This document shows, piece by piece, positions 1 through 10,347 of a DNA stretch of 64,000 nucleotides. Location: the NCBI GenBank assembly GCA_946566685.1, contig CAMNXA010000009.1, forward strand, positions 1 to 64,000. Reading direction: 5' to 3'. Source of the stretch: an uncultured Lachnospiraceae bacterium. Lineage in GTDB: Bacteria > Bacillota > Clostridia > Lachnospirales > Lachnospiraceae. Below the pieces are notes generated by a model. That model searched no databases, was not told the DNA's origin, and saw only the letters and a program-made list of their open reading frames with translations. Each line of letters starts with the position of its first letter. The stretch's first letter is position 1. The position numbers were made by a program, and so were the translations under genes.

Positions 1-130
1 TTTTTTTTTTTTTTTTTTTTTTTTTTCTTTTTTATATTTTATTTTTATTACCACAACTATTTTTGTTTTTACTAAATTTTTTTTTTTCTTCGGGCCCCCC
101 CCACACCCTGTTATATCCACACAATTCTTT
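1..130. other. T-rich low-complexity start of window
   Basis: The first 26 bases are an unbroken T run, followed by more T-rich sequence, another run of about 11 Ts near 77-87 and a run of 8 Cs near 95-102. No gene, promoter or hairpin is convincing here. The composition differs from every other intergenic region in the window and resembles a contig edge or poorly resolved sequence rather than normal chromosome. Treat base-level reading of this stretch with caution. Confidence 0.6.
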
Positions 131-132
131 TC

Positions 133-170
133 AATCGACCATCAATCGACTACAATCGACCGAATCGACC
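133..170 (+). repeat. Four AATCGACC direct repeats
   Basis: Octamers AATCGACC start at 133, 154 and 163, with a 7/8 copy at 144. They are separated by 2-3 bases and sit just upstream of the paired TACC boxes of the first giant gene. The equivalent regions of giant genes 2 and 3 lack them. They could be a regulator-binding cluster or slippage-derived sequence next to the low-quality start of the window. Confidence 0.6.
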
Positions 171-188
171 GAAATTCTCACCTAATAA

Positions 189-258
189 TGCAATCCATAC
201 CGTCAAAATTGCGTTCTGTACCAAATCTATTTAAACATTTTAGCGGTTCTGCTACATT
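189..258 (+). promoter_or_regulatory. Paired 21-bp-spaced boxes and promoter of giant gene 1
   Basis: Two copies of a TGC-N7-TACC motif have TACC at 198-201 and 219-222, exactly 21 bp (two helical turns) apart. A -10-like TACATT lies at 253-258, 34 bp after the second TACC. The same arrangement precedes giant genes 2 and 3. Direct repeats with this period just upstream of a weak -35 are typical of LytTR-family response regulators; that assignment is inference. The start codon follows 92 bp after the second box. Confidence 0.55.
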
Positions 259-313
259 ACACTTACATTGTAATCGTAAATTGTGTCAACAGTTTATGCG
301 GGAGGAATTGACG

Positions 314-3300
314 ATGAATATGTGTTGTAATTGGAAGAAGCAGAAGAGGAAACCCTATCTGCGCATGTTGGCAGCAGGACTAAGTTTATGTATACTGCTT
401 ACGGCTTGTCCGAGCATACCGGCAGTGTTTTCTGTTATAGCGGCGGAGAATCAGGCGGAGAGTATGGAGATCACCGCTTTTAAGAAACTGCCTGACAGAG
501 TACGCAGGCAGACGGTTTCCCTGGGGACAGAGATAGAAGAACTGACACTGCCGGATACTCTGGAAGTATCTGTCAGCCTGAAAGACGATGAAAATTCAAG
601 GGGGGGGGCAGAAAGTTCTGAAGGTTCAGGCTCTAAGGACGATGAGAAAACCCCGGATGGAGATGATGATACAGGTGCGGACAAAGAAGGAACATCCGGC
701 GATGGCACAGGCGAGGATGTAGAAGGAAAACCCGGCGAAAACGGCGATGGCACGGATGAAGACGATGACAAGACATCCGGTGAGGACGGTGACGGCGCGG
801 GTGAGAAGGACGATGGTACATCCGGCGAAGGAAGCGGCGATGGCAGCACGGGTGGCAACGGTGAAGAGACATCCGGTGACGGAAGCGGCGATGGCGGCAC
901 AGACGACAACGGTGATGGGGCATCCAGCGAAGGAAGCGGCGATGACAGCACGGATGGCAATGGTGAAGAGACATCCGGTGACGGAAACGGCAACGGCGCG
1001 GACAAAGACACTGCCGCTGTTGACGAAGCGCGTATCAATTACAGTACACAGGGAGCACCTGGCTTTGGTATCAAGACCGGTTCTTTTGCCATGCCTGCGT
1101 ATTTTGGGGAAAACGGACAGGGGGAACTGACCGTAGAGACACTGACAAGCGGCGCACAGCAGGATAAGGAGGCGCAGAGACAGAAAGAGGAATCGTCAGA
1201 ACGAAGCGATATTGAGGAGGTCGCGACAGAGGACATCATCATAGAAGATATCACCTGGGAGTCTGAGCCGGACTATGACAGTAAGACGGAGGGTGTCTAC
1301 ATTTTCACGCCTGTCCTGCCGGAGGATTATACGTTGGCAGAGGATGTCAGTCTGCCTGAGATTGAAGTGACGGTACAGGCGGACATGGAAGAGCAGGTGC
1401 TGACAGCCGCAGGAGAACTTTTGCAGGAGATTCTGGAAAACTATTTTAATGGCATATCTGAGGATGGGATTTACAGAGCTATCCTTTCCATGGACGAGGA
1501 TACGCGTCTGGATCTGACAGCGGACTATGAGGAAGTGCTGGCTGCCATGACCGAGGAAGACGAAGCGGATGAGAGACTGCAATCCATTATGGATGAGATC
1601 CAACGCGGGATCGGGGACGCGGCGGCAAAGATGCCGCTTAGGAAACCTGCGTTTTTAAAAGCCCGCGCCGCCGCGCTGCAGGCAGCTGGCACAATTCCTT
1701 TGAGAAGAATTTCCGGGAGCGGCAATGCGTTCGTATATCATAGCTTCAATGAGACCAAGTCGTTTACTCCGGGAAAGTCTTATGCTTTTTTGAATGGTGT
1801 GTATGGCTACGATGATGCGGTTTCTTCCCTGGGCTCAGGGGCGATTCTGAAAGCCACAGATAGGAGCAATAATTCCATTTTTTATATGCAATGGATATAT
1901 GGATCGTCTGCGGCCGTTAAGGTATATGTGGACGTAGAGACCAGAGGCAGTGATTTTGATGGTTGTGTGATTGGCGGCCTGTATCAGGTACCTGATTCCG
2001 GGACACCTACCGAATACCGATATTTCTGCGGATATGGCGGTGCGCGAAACTGTGGTCCCTACTATGCCTATGATTATGTAAAAGAGAAACTGACCTATAC
2101 AGATGTATCGGCTTCCTTAAATGATATAGAGAAACAGGGATCTACGAATCCGAGTGATTATACTGTTAAAGTTACTTTCGGCGGAAGCCGGAGTATGGTG
2201 CTGGATACCGGAAGTTATACCGTGAGTGTCCCGAATCCTGATTCGGATGAAGTCGATATTATCGTATCGGATAGTGAGAAAAATCAGATCAGGACGAAAT
2301 TTCGGATGCCGCTTGTCGTGAACTATGACGGCAACGGAACAGGCGTGAGTAATGTTCCCACCATACAGCCGGCCTGGAAAGGGGAAAGATTTACGGTCAG
2401 CAGTATGCTGCCTGTACGAAGAGGTTACAGTTTTCTTGGCTGGGAAGACGCACAGACGGGAACAGCTTATATGAAAGGCCAGATAATTTCTTCTTTTGGA
2501 TCAACATCTCTGTGGCTGAAAGCGCAATGGAAGGACATACAGGCTCCGGATGTCGGTTACACGCCAACCCAGGTCATGACGCGTGCCACGGATGCGGAGG
2601 TAAAGGCGGCGGTGGAAGAGGCGCTTACGATCACGGACAATGAACCGGTGGAGGAATGTACTGTTGAGATAACGGTGCCGCCAAACTTTACAGCGACCGC
2701 AGGCGATAAAGACGTTACCGTGAAAGTGACGGATAAGGCGGGCAATGTCACCACAAAAACCTGTACCGTAAGCGTGATGTCTTATGTGGAATTTTCCAAG
2801 CCGGTATTTACGGCGGATACGAAGAACCTGTCCGTGATTCTGCGCAACCCGGGTACGGATCCTGTCACAGAGAGCGGTTTTGTGTGGGGAATCATGAATG
2901 CGCCCAGCATTACCATCAATAACGGGAAAAAGAAAACGGCTTCCCCTGTTGTAAAAGCGGATGGGACAATATCCATCACCGCGGATAATCTGCAAAAGGG
3001 TGTTACTTATTATGCCAGAGCCTATATCATTGCAGACGGCGTGGCTTATTACAGCGATGAGATAGAGATCGGAATCGGATTGCCTGCGTATGGAACCTTT
3101 ACCATTAAGAATAACAGTGATAATACTTTTACGGTTACAAGAAGCGGCGGAAGCGAGGGGGTGCAGACGGTCTATTACCGGACAGTCAATGGATCCGCGG
3201 TGGGCGGTACCCATTTTACCCATCAGGCGGACTCTCTGACTTTTGCGGCAGGGGAGACCGCAAAGACGATTACGGTTACGGAGCAGGGAGTAAATAGGGT

Positions 3301-6300
3301 GTATGGCGGCAAGGCCACTACCGCTTATACCAATGCTGACCGTGTCTATTCCGTAGAATTGTACCGTGTCACGGGAGGCGGTACATTGGGAACCGATGCC
3401 CAGGCGCAGCGGACGATGCAAAAGGGCAGCAGCTATACGGTGGACAGGAATGTCTATCAGGAAAAGGAGAGAAGTGTTTCCACGACTAACGATAATAATA
3501 TTGTTGCAGACAGATCGAGTTCGAACAGACACCAGACTTTTTTTACAAATAACAGGGGCTATAACATGAGCCATCCGCATTTGTATGGCTGTTATGAGAA
3601 TTTTAATGTCAACAGAACGATGGAGGAGTGGAGCGCCAACACGAATGCCTATCTCAAGGCGACAGCAGAGGGGTATTATTATCGGTTGAAATTCACATGC
3701 AGGGAAGATGATGATGGTTATGAACATATCTGGATTGCGGACCATGAGCCCAATAATTTTAACAGTGCAAATGAGCATGATGGCCCGATTAACATAGATG
3801 ATAATCTTTTTGGCCCGGCAAAATACACTGCCCGATGGGAGACAAATGATGGACAAACCGGAACTGTGACTGTTCCGGGTACAAGTGAGCGGAGTAATGT
3901 GTATAGTTTTAACACCGCAATAAGAAGCGGCGCCACAGAAGGGGATTATGTGCTTTTTGGTGTGGAGGATGAGGCAAACATATGGTTTTCGGCAACGGGA
4001 AAAGATACAGACAAATGGCGTGTGGATTCTTATACGGATTGGATTAAGGTCAAGGACGAGAAGGAGCCTCAGCTCGTGGGTGTGTCTCCCATGGCCGGCG
4101 GCACCTACAAGGCGGGAGATTCCTTTACCGTATCACTTATTTTCGATGAGATTGTGGACAGGCAGAACAGCGGTGACCTGAATGGGATTGTGTTAAACAC
4201 AAGCTGGGGACAGGCTAAGTATGTGGGCGGTGCAGATACCAATGTCCTGTATTTTACGGGGCAGATCGTATCAAACGCAGACAGCAGATTGAAAGTCAAC
4301 AGCTTTACGAATGAGAGTCGTATTAAGGACATGTGCGACAGCATAACGAAAACGGCAACTGCAAGCGGCAGCGGTAATACGACCGCTACGGTGGATACCG
4401 CACAGCCGAATTTTACCCTTACGCCGAAAGGAATCTCAGGCGGAACAGGCACCATCAATGTCCTTGTGAACGCGGATCAGACAAAGACAAACGCTCTGCG
4501 CTATGCGTGGTCAGACTCTGCTTCAGCACCGGCAAACGGCTGGGTAGATATGACTGCCTCGGAATTGTCATCGGCCAAGAGCACGGCAGGATGCGCTCTC
4601 TCCATCCGAAAAGAACCGGGCAGCGGCGCAAGCAACGGCAAATGGTATCTCCATGTGATCGGCACATACAACACTACGGGAGCAACCGACTACAAGAACG
4701 CCTGTGTGGATTTCGGTACAATCAGTGCGCCTGCCGCAGGCAGTGAGAAACCGGTGCTTACTGTCAGCACGGATAATTCCGCGTGGGCAACCCAGAGGGC
4801 GATCACCATACAGACGAAGGGCGGTGAGGCGCTGAAATACCGCAGAAGCGGAGAAACTGCATGGAAGACGTTGGCATTGAGTGCGGGCAGTGTCACCGTG
4901 ACGGCAAACGGATATTATACTTTTATGCTTACGGCGGGAGATGATGTCATTACGCGGACCGTACAGGTGGAGAAGATTGACAGGGTGAATCCCACGGCCG
5001 AAGTCGGAGCACTTATAGAAAGCGGAGCGAATCAGACCACAAAGGCGGGCGTATATACGAAAATCACGCTTCCTGTAACTTTTGCGGACAGCGGTTCCGG
5101 TGTGAAAACGGTGCAGTATAAGTGGACAAATACGCAGACCACACCGACAAGCGGCTGGCAGACGCTTCCGGCGAATCAGGTGCAGGCCGGCACAGCGCAG
5201 CTTCTCTATACGGCTGCGGAAAACAGTGAGACCACCAAATATCTGCATCTGAAGGTGACAGATCAGGTGAACCATACCTGTACGGTAAAATCTGCTGCAT
5301 ACAAAGTGATTTCCCAATCGGCGGTGGCAAACCATGCGCCGAAGATCACTCTTACCGGAGCGCCGACCAAGTGGATAAATGATATGGTTACTCTGCAATG
5401 GTCTTTGACTGATCATACAGGGAAAAATTATGAAGTGATTCTGCCGGACGGCAGGAAGGCAAAAAGCAATACCCATGAAGGAAACGTGTGGGCTTCGCGC
5501 AACGGCACCTATACGGTAAAAGTGGTGGATCTGGATTACGGCGGGGAAAGTACGGCCACAGTAGAAGTTACTTATATTGATACAACTGCGCCGACTGTCA
5601 CGCCCTCGTCAGTCTCCGAGGCCTGGCAGACGGGGCAGACGGTTACCTTTACCGCCAGCGACAGCCAAAGCGGTGTTGGGAAAAAGTACTATAAAATTGT
5701 GAATACAAAGGATGAAAAACCTGTGGAAGGTTTGAAAGAACTTACAGCAGACAGTGTGAGCGTATCCCAGGACGGCGTCTGGTATATCTATTATAAGTAT
5801 TATGACAAAGCAGGCGATGACAGCATTGGCAGGGAAAGCAATAGGACGGAAGGCTTTGTCGGTCCCATTAAGATTGATACGGTATCGCCTGTGGCTTCGG
5901 TGAGTGTAGGCGGCACCCCAAATGAACAGACCGGCTGGTATACGGCCGCTGTGCCGGTAACCCTCAGTTTTGAAGATCAGGCAAAGGCAGAGGGCATAGA
6001 ACCCGGCGGCCTGAAATCCGTAGAATATAAGTGGGTGAATACAAAAGCAAAGCCTGTCTCAGGTCTGTCAGCGCTGACGGCGGCGCAGATGGAGGCAGGA
6101 GAATATGTGAATACACAGACCCAGAACGGGATCTGGTATCTGTATTATAAGGTGACGGATCAGGCAGGAAATATGACGGACGGCTTTTCCGAGGAAATCA
6201 GGCTGGATCAGGCAAAAGCTGCGCTTACCGTGACCGGTCCGGATGTGGGGGCACAGAAAGCCGCGGGTCTTGTTTTAACGGCAGCGTCCGGCAGCTTCGG

Positions 6301-9300
6301 CCCAAGCGGCGGTGTGCTTTCCGTGAAGAAGGACGGACAGTGGACGGAGACAACGCTTCAGGAAAGTACGGGAAGCGGTAGTTTATCGAAGGCATATTCC
6401 GTAACAGAACCGGGAACTTATTATTTTTACAGCCGTACCAATGCTGACAAAGCAGATGGGGCGGCGGTAAGCCAGACCCGGTATGTGCATCAGGTAACTT
6501 TTGAGAGTAATAAGGGCAGCGAGGTGGCGCCTCAGCTTGTGTGGACTTCCCAGGCAGATGAAAACGCGGGAGATATTTCCGGATCTTCGAACAGCCTGGT
6601 CGAGTGTAAGGTGCTAAAGCCGGCGGATCCCAGCCGCAGGGGAATGATCTTTGGAGGCTGGTATACGGACAGGGAATGCGGGGACGCGGATGCCTTTGAT
6701 TTCAACACACAACTCTATGAGGATATCACACTCTATGCCAAGTGGACAGCGGTTTCCTATGGGGTGACATACTATCTGACAAACCCGGACGGCAGTGCTT
6801 ATGAAGCCGAGACGTCCGATAAAAACTATACTTTTGGCGAGGGACTGGCCTTGCCGGAGCCGAAGCAGGAGGGATATCGGTTTGACGGCTGGTATCTGTC
6901 AGATACCTATACAGGAGATACAAAGACGGCAATCGAAGAGGACGAGACGGAAGCGAAGACATACTATGGCCGCTACGTGGATATCATGGATCCTCAGATT
7001 GCGGCACAGCTGTCGGCGGAGAGCGCAGAGAGCGGCTGGTATACCACAAAGCCTGTGATCAACCTGACCTATTCTGATAATCACGGCGTGGAAAAAATCC
7101 TGGTCTGCGTGGACGGGGGAGAATGGCAGGAACTGAGCGGGTTCCCCAAAGGCAGCGGGACGAAAGACGAGACGGTGCGGACATGGGCTTTCACGGCATT
7201 GCAGCAGGGAGACCATACCTATACTTTTCGGGCAGAGGATGCGGCAGGGTTGTCAGCCACGACAGATGAAGTTCGGGTAAAACTGGACACTGTGCAGCCG
7301 GATCTGGGAGCGGTCTCTTATAATGAAGGTTATGTAAACCTGTGGAATTGGATTATCCGCAAGGACAGTCTGCTTGTCAATATCCCGGTGACGGAGGAAG
7401 AAAGCGGGCTTGAGAAGGTGGTCTATACACTGACGCCCGGCAGTATGGGGAATCAGGAGCCGGTCACGAAAGAGGCGAAGATAGAGAAAACAAAGACGGA
7501 TGCCGGAACCATTTATACGGCAGTTATCACTATCGATCCGGATTATAAGGGTGTGATCGGGGATATTCAGGCAGTGGATGCTGCCGGCAATGTGTCGGAG
7601 ACAAAGGATGTCTATGCAAATGGCATCGGGGTGATCGTGGAAGAGGAAAAACCCGTGATCACTGTGACGGCTGACCGTCTTCCCACACAGGACCAGGCTG
7701 GCACAAAGCCGGAGGGAGAAGCGCTTTCTGAGGCTTATTACCAGACAGCACCGGAACTTTTGATAAGGGTGCAGGACGGATCAATTGCTGCTTCCGGCAT
7801 AAAAGAAGTGAAATGGCGGATTGGCAGCGGCAGTGAAAATACGGAGAATGGCGGGTTCGCGGATGCGCTGAAAACGGAATATGGATTCCAGATTGCATTG
7901 AACGGATATTCCGGCACGGCGCAGGTGACAATCCTTGCCGCAGACAACGCGGGTAATAGCGAAACCAAGACGGTGACGATAAAGATCAGGGGAAAAGAGC
8001 AGAAACCGAATGCGAAACCTGACTATCCCACAGAAAAACTGACAGGACTCTTGCCAAACGCTGACTATGTGATTCAGATGCAGGACGGTATGGAACTTTC
8101 AACAAAGGCCGATGCACAGGGACAGATTGTAATAGAGGACGGCTGGTTTGGCACGGAGATTTCCGTGATCAAGAAAGGCGATGGCGTAAATACCGAAGAC
8201 AGTAATCCCCAGACACTTGTGCTGGCGGCACGGCCTGATGCGCCGAGTCTCGGCAAGATGGATGAGACAATTAAGGGAAAGAAAGACGGTCAGGTCACAG
8301 GAGTGACATCCGCCATGGAGTACAGCACAGACAGCGGCAGAACATGGACAAAAGCGGACGGAACTCTTTCTGACACTGCGCCCGGAGAGGTGTGGGTGCG
8401 CGTGGCGGTGACGGCGGCTGCGCCTTATGGCAAGACAGCAAAAGTGACGATCGGGGAAGGCAGGACCCTTACGGTGACTTTCAATTCCCAGGGAGGCAGT
8501 GAGGTCGCTCCTGTGACGGGACTGTCGTGGAAAGAAGCGGTTACCAGGCCGGCTGATCCCACAAAAGAGGGTGACAACACCTTTGTAGGATGGTATAAGG
8601 AATCAGCAGGTAATAATAAATGGCATTTTGCCTCGGAACAGGGAGCGGATTTACTGACGGGCGATGTGACTCTCTTTGCGAAATGGCTTCCGAGGGCGAA
8701 TGCGCCGATCGTTGTGGGAATCTCTTATAGAAACGAGTTGCTGACGGAACTTGAGGCAGGAGCAGCTTATCTGATCGGTGGGAAAGAGGTCACTGCTTCG
8801 GCGGATGGCACTGTGCCGATTGAGGAAGACTGGTTTGGACAAACCATTGGCATAATCCGAAGAGGAGATGAAATAAATACCGGTGACAGCAAGGCGCTGC
8901 TTTTGCCTGTGCCTGACCGTCCGACAGGGCCGGAAAAGGTAGCTGCAAGGGGTGAGAGTGCACAGGGCAGAGGGGATGGTGTATTGACCGGTCTTGACAG
9001 CACGATGCAGTATCGCAGGGCGGGCAGTACGGAATGGCTTTCTGTCACCGTGACAGAACTTTCCAATCTGGAACCGGGTAATTATGAACTGCGTTATGTT
9101 TCAACAGACACGGTATTTTATTCAAAGATTGTGACCAGAACAATTAACTCATACAGTCCCCACAAGGATTCTGGAGGCGGGAAGAAAGAGGAAGACAGCG
9201 ATGGTTTCATCGAGGAAACGCCGGAAGGAGATGGCACAGAGCCGGAAATGGCTGTAAAACCCGGTGAAGGTGAAAATCCCAAAAATAATCAATTATCCGA

Positions 9301-10288
9301 AGATGATAAACAGCCGGATGCCCGTGACAATGTGATACAGTCGGTAAAGGCGGACAGGGATTTGAAACCGGGAGATGGAAAGAAACCGGGAAATGGAAAG
9401 AAACCGACAGCCGGGACAGGGTCAGCCGGCGGTGTGGGATCAACAGCCGGCGGTATTACAGGCAGCGGACATACCGTAGTGGATGACAGGATTGTGTTAA
9501 AGTCCGAGACTGATGCCGGTGCGGCAGGACAAAATGATACAGGAAGTACTGCGGACAGTATCGGCCGGGATGGGTATCCTTATGCGGTGGGCAAGACAGT
9601 GGAGACTCTGAACATTCCCGTGGATCAGGGTGCGGTGGTTGTGACCGTCAACAATAAGAATAAAAATTTATGTACGGCCCAGGCGGCAGATGCTGTGGCC
9701 GTGGCAAACGCGGTCTTGTCGAAAGAGGAAATAAACCTGGTGTCCAAGGGGGAGACCATAGAGATCCGTATTGATGTGGAGCGGATTGACGAGTTGGTGG
9801 ATGAGGACGAAAAGGCACTGATCGAGAGGGAGACAGCAGGTACCGGTAAGGAAGATTCCGGTCTGATCATAGGCATGTATGTGGATATTTCCATGTTTAT
9901 ACGGCAGGGAGAAGGCGAGTGGAATGCTGTCCATGAGACCAACGAACCGGTGGAGATCATTATCGATGTGCCGGAGGAACTGCGGACACTTAGCGCGGAG
10001 TTTTACATAGTGCGGGCCCATGAGGGAGAGTGCAGCCTGCTTCCGGATCTGGACGAGACGGCAGAGACCATCACCATTATGACAGAGCGTTTTTCGACTT
10101 ATGCGATTGCGTATCGATTGACGGAAGGTGCGGACGGCGGTGGTAAGTGCAGTTTATGCCATATCTGCCCGACTTTCCTTGGAATCTGTTACTTTGTCTG
10201 GCTGGCGGTGATTTTGGCCATTGGTTTTGTGGTAATCATTCTTCTGCGCAGGAAAGAGGAAGAGAAGACGCAGGAGGAAGGGAAGTAA
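314..10288 (+). CDS. Giant multidomain surface protein 1 (InlB-like repeats, C-terminal Cys motif and membrane anchor)
   Basis: This is a predicted secreted, membrane-anchored protein of 3,324 residues. I chose ATG 314 because GGAGG at 301-305 is well placed and a signal peptide follows directly (basic start, hydrophobic core, likely cleavage near residue 44 after IAA). Residues 94-232 are an Asp/Gly/Ser/Glu-rich linker of degenerate repeats. InlB B-repeat-like units (GWY, AKW endings) lie near residues 669-740, 2061-2220 and 2718-2792. A Calx-beta-like segment is near 925-995, and many Ig-like modules with VDT/IDT-x-x-P starts lie between. The last about 190 residues match giant protein 2 and end in CSLCHICPTFLGIC (Cys 3279 onward), a hydrophobic helix and a KEEEK-type basic/acidic tail. 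There is no LPXTG signal. A 9-G tract at 600-608 is in frame. The role is probably adhesion or a surface stalk; the ligand is unknown. Confidence 0.85.
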   Translation: MNMCCNWKKQKRKPYLRMLAAGLSLCILLTACPSIPAVFSVIAAENQAESMEITAFKKLPDRVRRQTVSLGTEIEELTLPDTLEVSVSLKDDENSRGGAESSEGSGSKDDEKTPDGDDDTGADKEGTSGDGTGEDVEGKPGENGDGTDEDDDKTSGEDGDGAGEKDDGTSGEGSGDGSTGGNGEETSGDGSGDGGTDDNGDGASSEGSGDDSTDGNGEETSGDGNGNGADKDTAAVDEARINYSTQGAPGFGIKTGSFAMPAYFGENGQGELTVETLTSGAQQDKEAQRQKEESSERSDIEEVATEDIIIEDITWESEPDYDSKTEGVYIFTPVLPEDYTLAEDVSLPEIEVTVQADMEEQVLTAAGELLQEILENYFNGISEDGIYRAILSMDEDTRLDLTADYEEVLAAMTEEDEADERLQSIMDEIQRGIGDAAAKMPLRKPAFLKARAAALQAAGTIPLRRISGSGNAFVYHSFNETKSFTPGKSYAFLNGVYGYDDAVSSLGSGAILKATDRSNNSIFYMQWIYGSSAAVKVYVDVETRGSDFDGCVIGGLYQVPDSGTPTEYRYFCGYGGARNCGPYYAYDYVKEKLTYTDVSASLNDIEKQGSTNPSDYTVKVTFGGSRSMVLDTGSYTVSVPNPDSDEVDIIVSDSEKNQIRTKFRMPLVVNYDGNGTGVSNVPTIQPAWKGERFTVSSMLPVRRGYSFLGWEDAQTGTAYMKGQIISSFGSTSLWLKAQWKDIQAPDVGYTPTQVMTRATDAEVKAAVEEALTITDNEPVEECTVEITVPPNFTATAGDKDVTVKVTDKAGNVTTKTCTVSVMSYVEFSKPVFTADTKNLSVILRNPGTDPVTESGFVWGIMNAPSITINNGKKKTASPVVKADGTISITADNLQKGVTYYARAYIIADGVAYYSDEIEIGIGLPAYGTFTIKNNSDNTFTVTRSGGSEGVQTVYYRTVNGSAVGGTHFTHQADSLTFAAGETAKTITVTEQGVNRVYGGKATTAYTNADRVYSVELYRVTGGGTLGTDAQAQRTMQKGSSYTVDRNVYQEKERSVSTTNDNNIVADRSSSNRHQTFFTNNRGYNMSHPHLYGCYENFNVNRTMEEWSANTNAYLKATAEGYYYRLKFTCREDDDGYEHIWIADHEPNNFNSANEHDGPINIDDNLFGPAKYTARWETNDGQTGTVTVPGTSERSNVYSFNTAIRSGATEGDYVLFGVEDEANIWFSATGKDTDKWRVDSYTDWIKVKDEKEPQLVGVSPMAGGTYKAGDSFTVSLIFDEIVDRQNSGDLNGIVLNTSWGQAKYVGGADTNVLYFTGQIVSNADSRLKVNSFTNESRIKDMCDSITKTATASGSGNTTATVDTAQPNFTLTPKGISGGTGTINVLVNADQTKTNALRYAWSDSASAPANGWVDMTASELSSAKSTAGCALSIRKEPGSGASNGKWYLHVIGTYNTTGATDYKNACVDFGTISAPAAGSEKPVLTVSTDNSAWATQRAITIQTKGGEALKYRRSGETAWKTLALSAGSVTVTANGYYTFMLTAGDDVITRTVQVEKIDRVNPTAEVGALIESGANQTTKAGVYTKITLPVTFADSGSGVKTVQYKWTNTQTTPTSGWQTLPANQVQAGTAQLLYTAAENSETTKYLHLKVTDQVNHTCTVKSAAYKVISQSAVANHAPKITLTGAPTKWINDMVTLQWSLTDHTGKNYEVILPDGRKAKSNTHEGNVWASRNGTYTVKVVDLDYGGESTATVEVTYIDTTAPTVTPSSVSEAWQTGQTVTFTASDSQSGVGKKYYKIVNTKDEKPVEGLKELTADSVSVSQDGVWYIYYKYYDKAGDDSIGRESNRTEGFVGPIKIDTVSPVASVSVGGTPNEQTGWYTAAVPVTLSFEDQAKAEGIEPGGLKSVEYKWVNTKAKPVSGLSALTAAQMEAGEYVNTQTQNGIWYLYYKVTDQAGNMTDGFSEEIRLDQAKAALTVTGPDVGAQKAAGLVLTAASGSFGPSGGVLSVKKDGQWTETTLQESTGSGSLSKAYSVTEPGTYYFYSRTNADKADGAAVSQTRYVHQVTFESNKGSEVAPQLVWTSQADENAGDISGSSNSLVECKVLKPADPSRRGMIFGGWYTDRECGDADAFDFNTQLYEDITLYAKWTAVSYGVTYYLTNPDGSAYEAETSDKNYTFGEGLALPEPKQEGYRFDGWYLSDTYTGDTKTAIEEDETEAKTYYGRYVDIMDPQIAAQLSAESAESGWYTTKPVINLTYSDNHGVEKILVCVDGGEWQELSGFPKGSGTKDETVRTWAFTALQQGDHTYTFRAEDAAGLSATTDEVRVKLDTVQPDLGAVSYNEGYVNLWNWIIRKDSLLVNIPVTEEESGLEKVVYTLTPGSMGNQEPVTKEAKIEKTKTDAGTIYTAVITIDPDYKGVIGDIQAVDAAGNVSETKDVYANGIGVIVEEEKPVITVTADRLPTQDQAGTKPEGEALSEAYYQTAPELLIRVQDGSIAASGIKEVKWRIGSGSENTENGGFADALKTEYGFQIALNGYSGTAQVTILAADNAGNSETKTVTIKIRGKEQKPNAKPDYPTEKLTGLLPNADYVIQMQDGMELSTKADAQGQIVIEDGWFGTEISVIKKGDGVNTEDSNPQTLVLAARPDAPSLGKMDETIKGKKDGQVTGVTSAMEYSTDSGRTWTKADGTLSDTAPGEVWVRVAVTAAAPYGKTAKVTIGEGRTLTVTFNSQGGSEVAPVTGLSWKEAVTRPADPTKEGDNTFVGWYKESAGNNKWHFASEQGADLLTGDVTLFAKWLPRANAPIVVGISYRNELLTELEAGAAYLIGGKEVTASADGTVPIEEDWFGQTIGIIRRGDEINTGDSKALLLPVPDRPTGPEKVAARGESAQGRGDGVLTGLDSTMQYRRAGSTEWLSVTVTELSNLEPGNYELRYVSTDTVFYSKIVTRTINSYSPHKDSGGGKKEEDSDGFIEETPEGDGTEPEMAVKPGEGENPKNNQLSEDDKQPDARDNVIQSVKADRDLKPGDGKKPGNGKKPTAGTGSAGGVGSTAGGITGSGHTVVDDRIVLKSETDAGAAGQNDTGSTADSIGRDGYPYAVGKTVETLNIPVDQGAVVVTVNNKNKNLCTAQAADAVAVANAVLSKEEINLVSKGETIEIRIDVERIDELVDEDEKALIERETAGTGKEDSGLIIGMYVDISMFIRQGEGEWNAVHETNEPVEIIIDVPEELRTLSAEFYIVRAHEGECSLLPDLDETAETITIMTERFSTYAIAYRLTEGADGGGKCSLCHICPTFLGICYFVWLAVILAIGFVVIILLRRKEEEKTQEEGK
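600..608 (+). repeat. In-frame poly-G tract (9 Gs) in giant gene 1
   Basis: Nine consecutive Gs form codons AGG GGG GGG G(CA) around residues 96-99, just before the acidic linker. The tract is in frame here, so the gene reads as ON. Loss or gain of one G would shift the frame; one shifted frame closes at 1130. Such tracts are classic slipped-strand contingency sites, but variation cannot be seen from a single sequence. Confidence 0.7.
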
Positions 10289-10313
10289 TCATAAAGGCAG
10301 TAAGATTCATAAC

Positions 10314-10342
10314 GGCAGGGCAGTCATGGAGGCTGCCCTGCC
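10314..10342. terminator. Terminator-like hairpin between convergent genes
   Basis: A perfect 10-bp stem (GGCAGGGCAG / CTGCCCTGCC) encloses a 9-base loop, 26 bases after the giant gene 1 stop and 6 bases from the stop of the opposing ATPase gene. The plus-strand tail (gtttcct) is only moderately T-rich. It probably serves both convergent genes. Confidence 0.6.
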
Positions 10343-10347
10343 GTTTC

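Noticed and set aside
133-170. CRISPR array from AATCGACC repeats
   Set aside because: Repeats are 8 bases with 2-3-base gaps; there are no spacers and no cas genes.
451-1038. Long antisense ORF opposite the acidic linker of giant gene 1
   Set aside because: It is a by-product of GC-rich repeat codons; the product is a Ser/Pro-rich repeat with no start signal or family look.
2501-3856. A 451-codon antisense ORF inside giant gene 1
   Set aside because: The plus-strand frame is continuous and contains recognisable domains; the antisense product is basic and Ile/Arg/His-rich, with no ribosome site.
4568-5476. A 302-codon antisense ORF inside giant gene 1
   Set aside because: Same reasoning: Cys/Arg/His-rich shadow translation with no motif.
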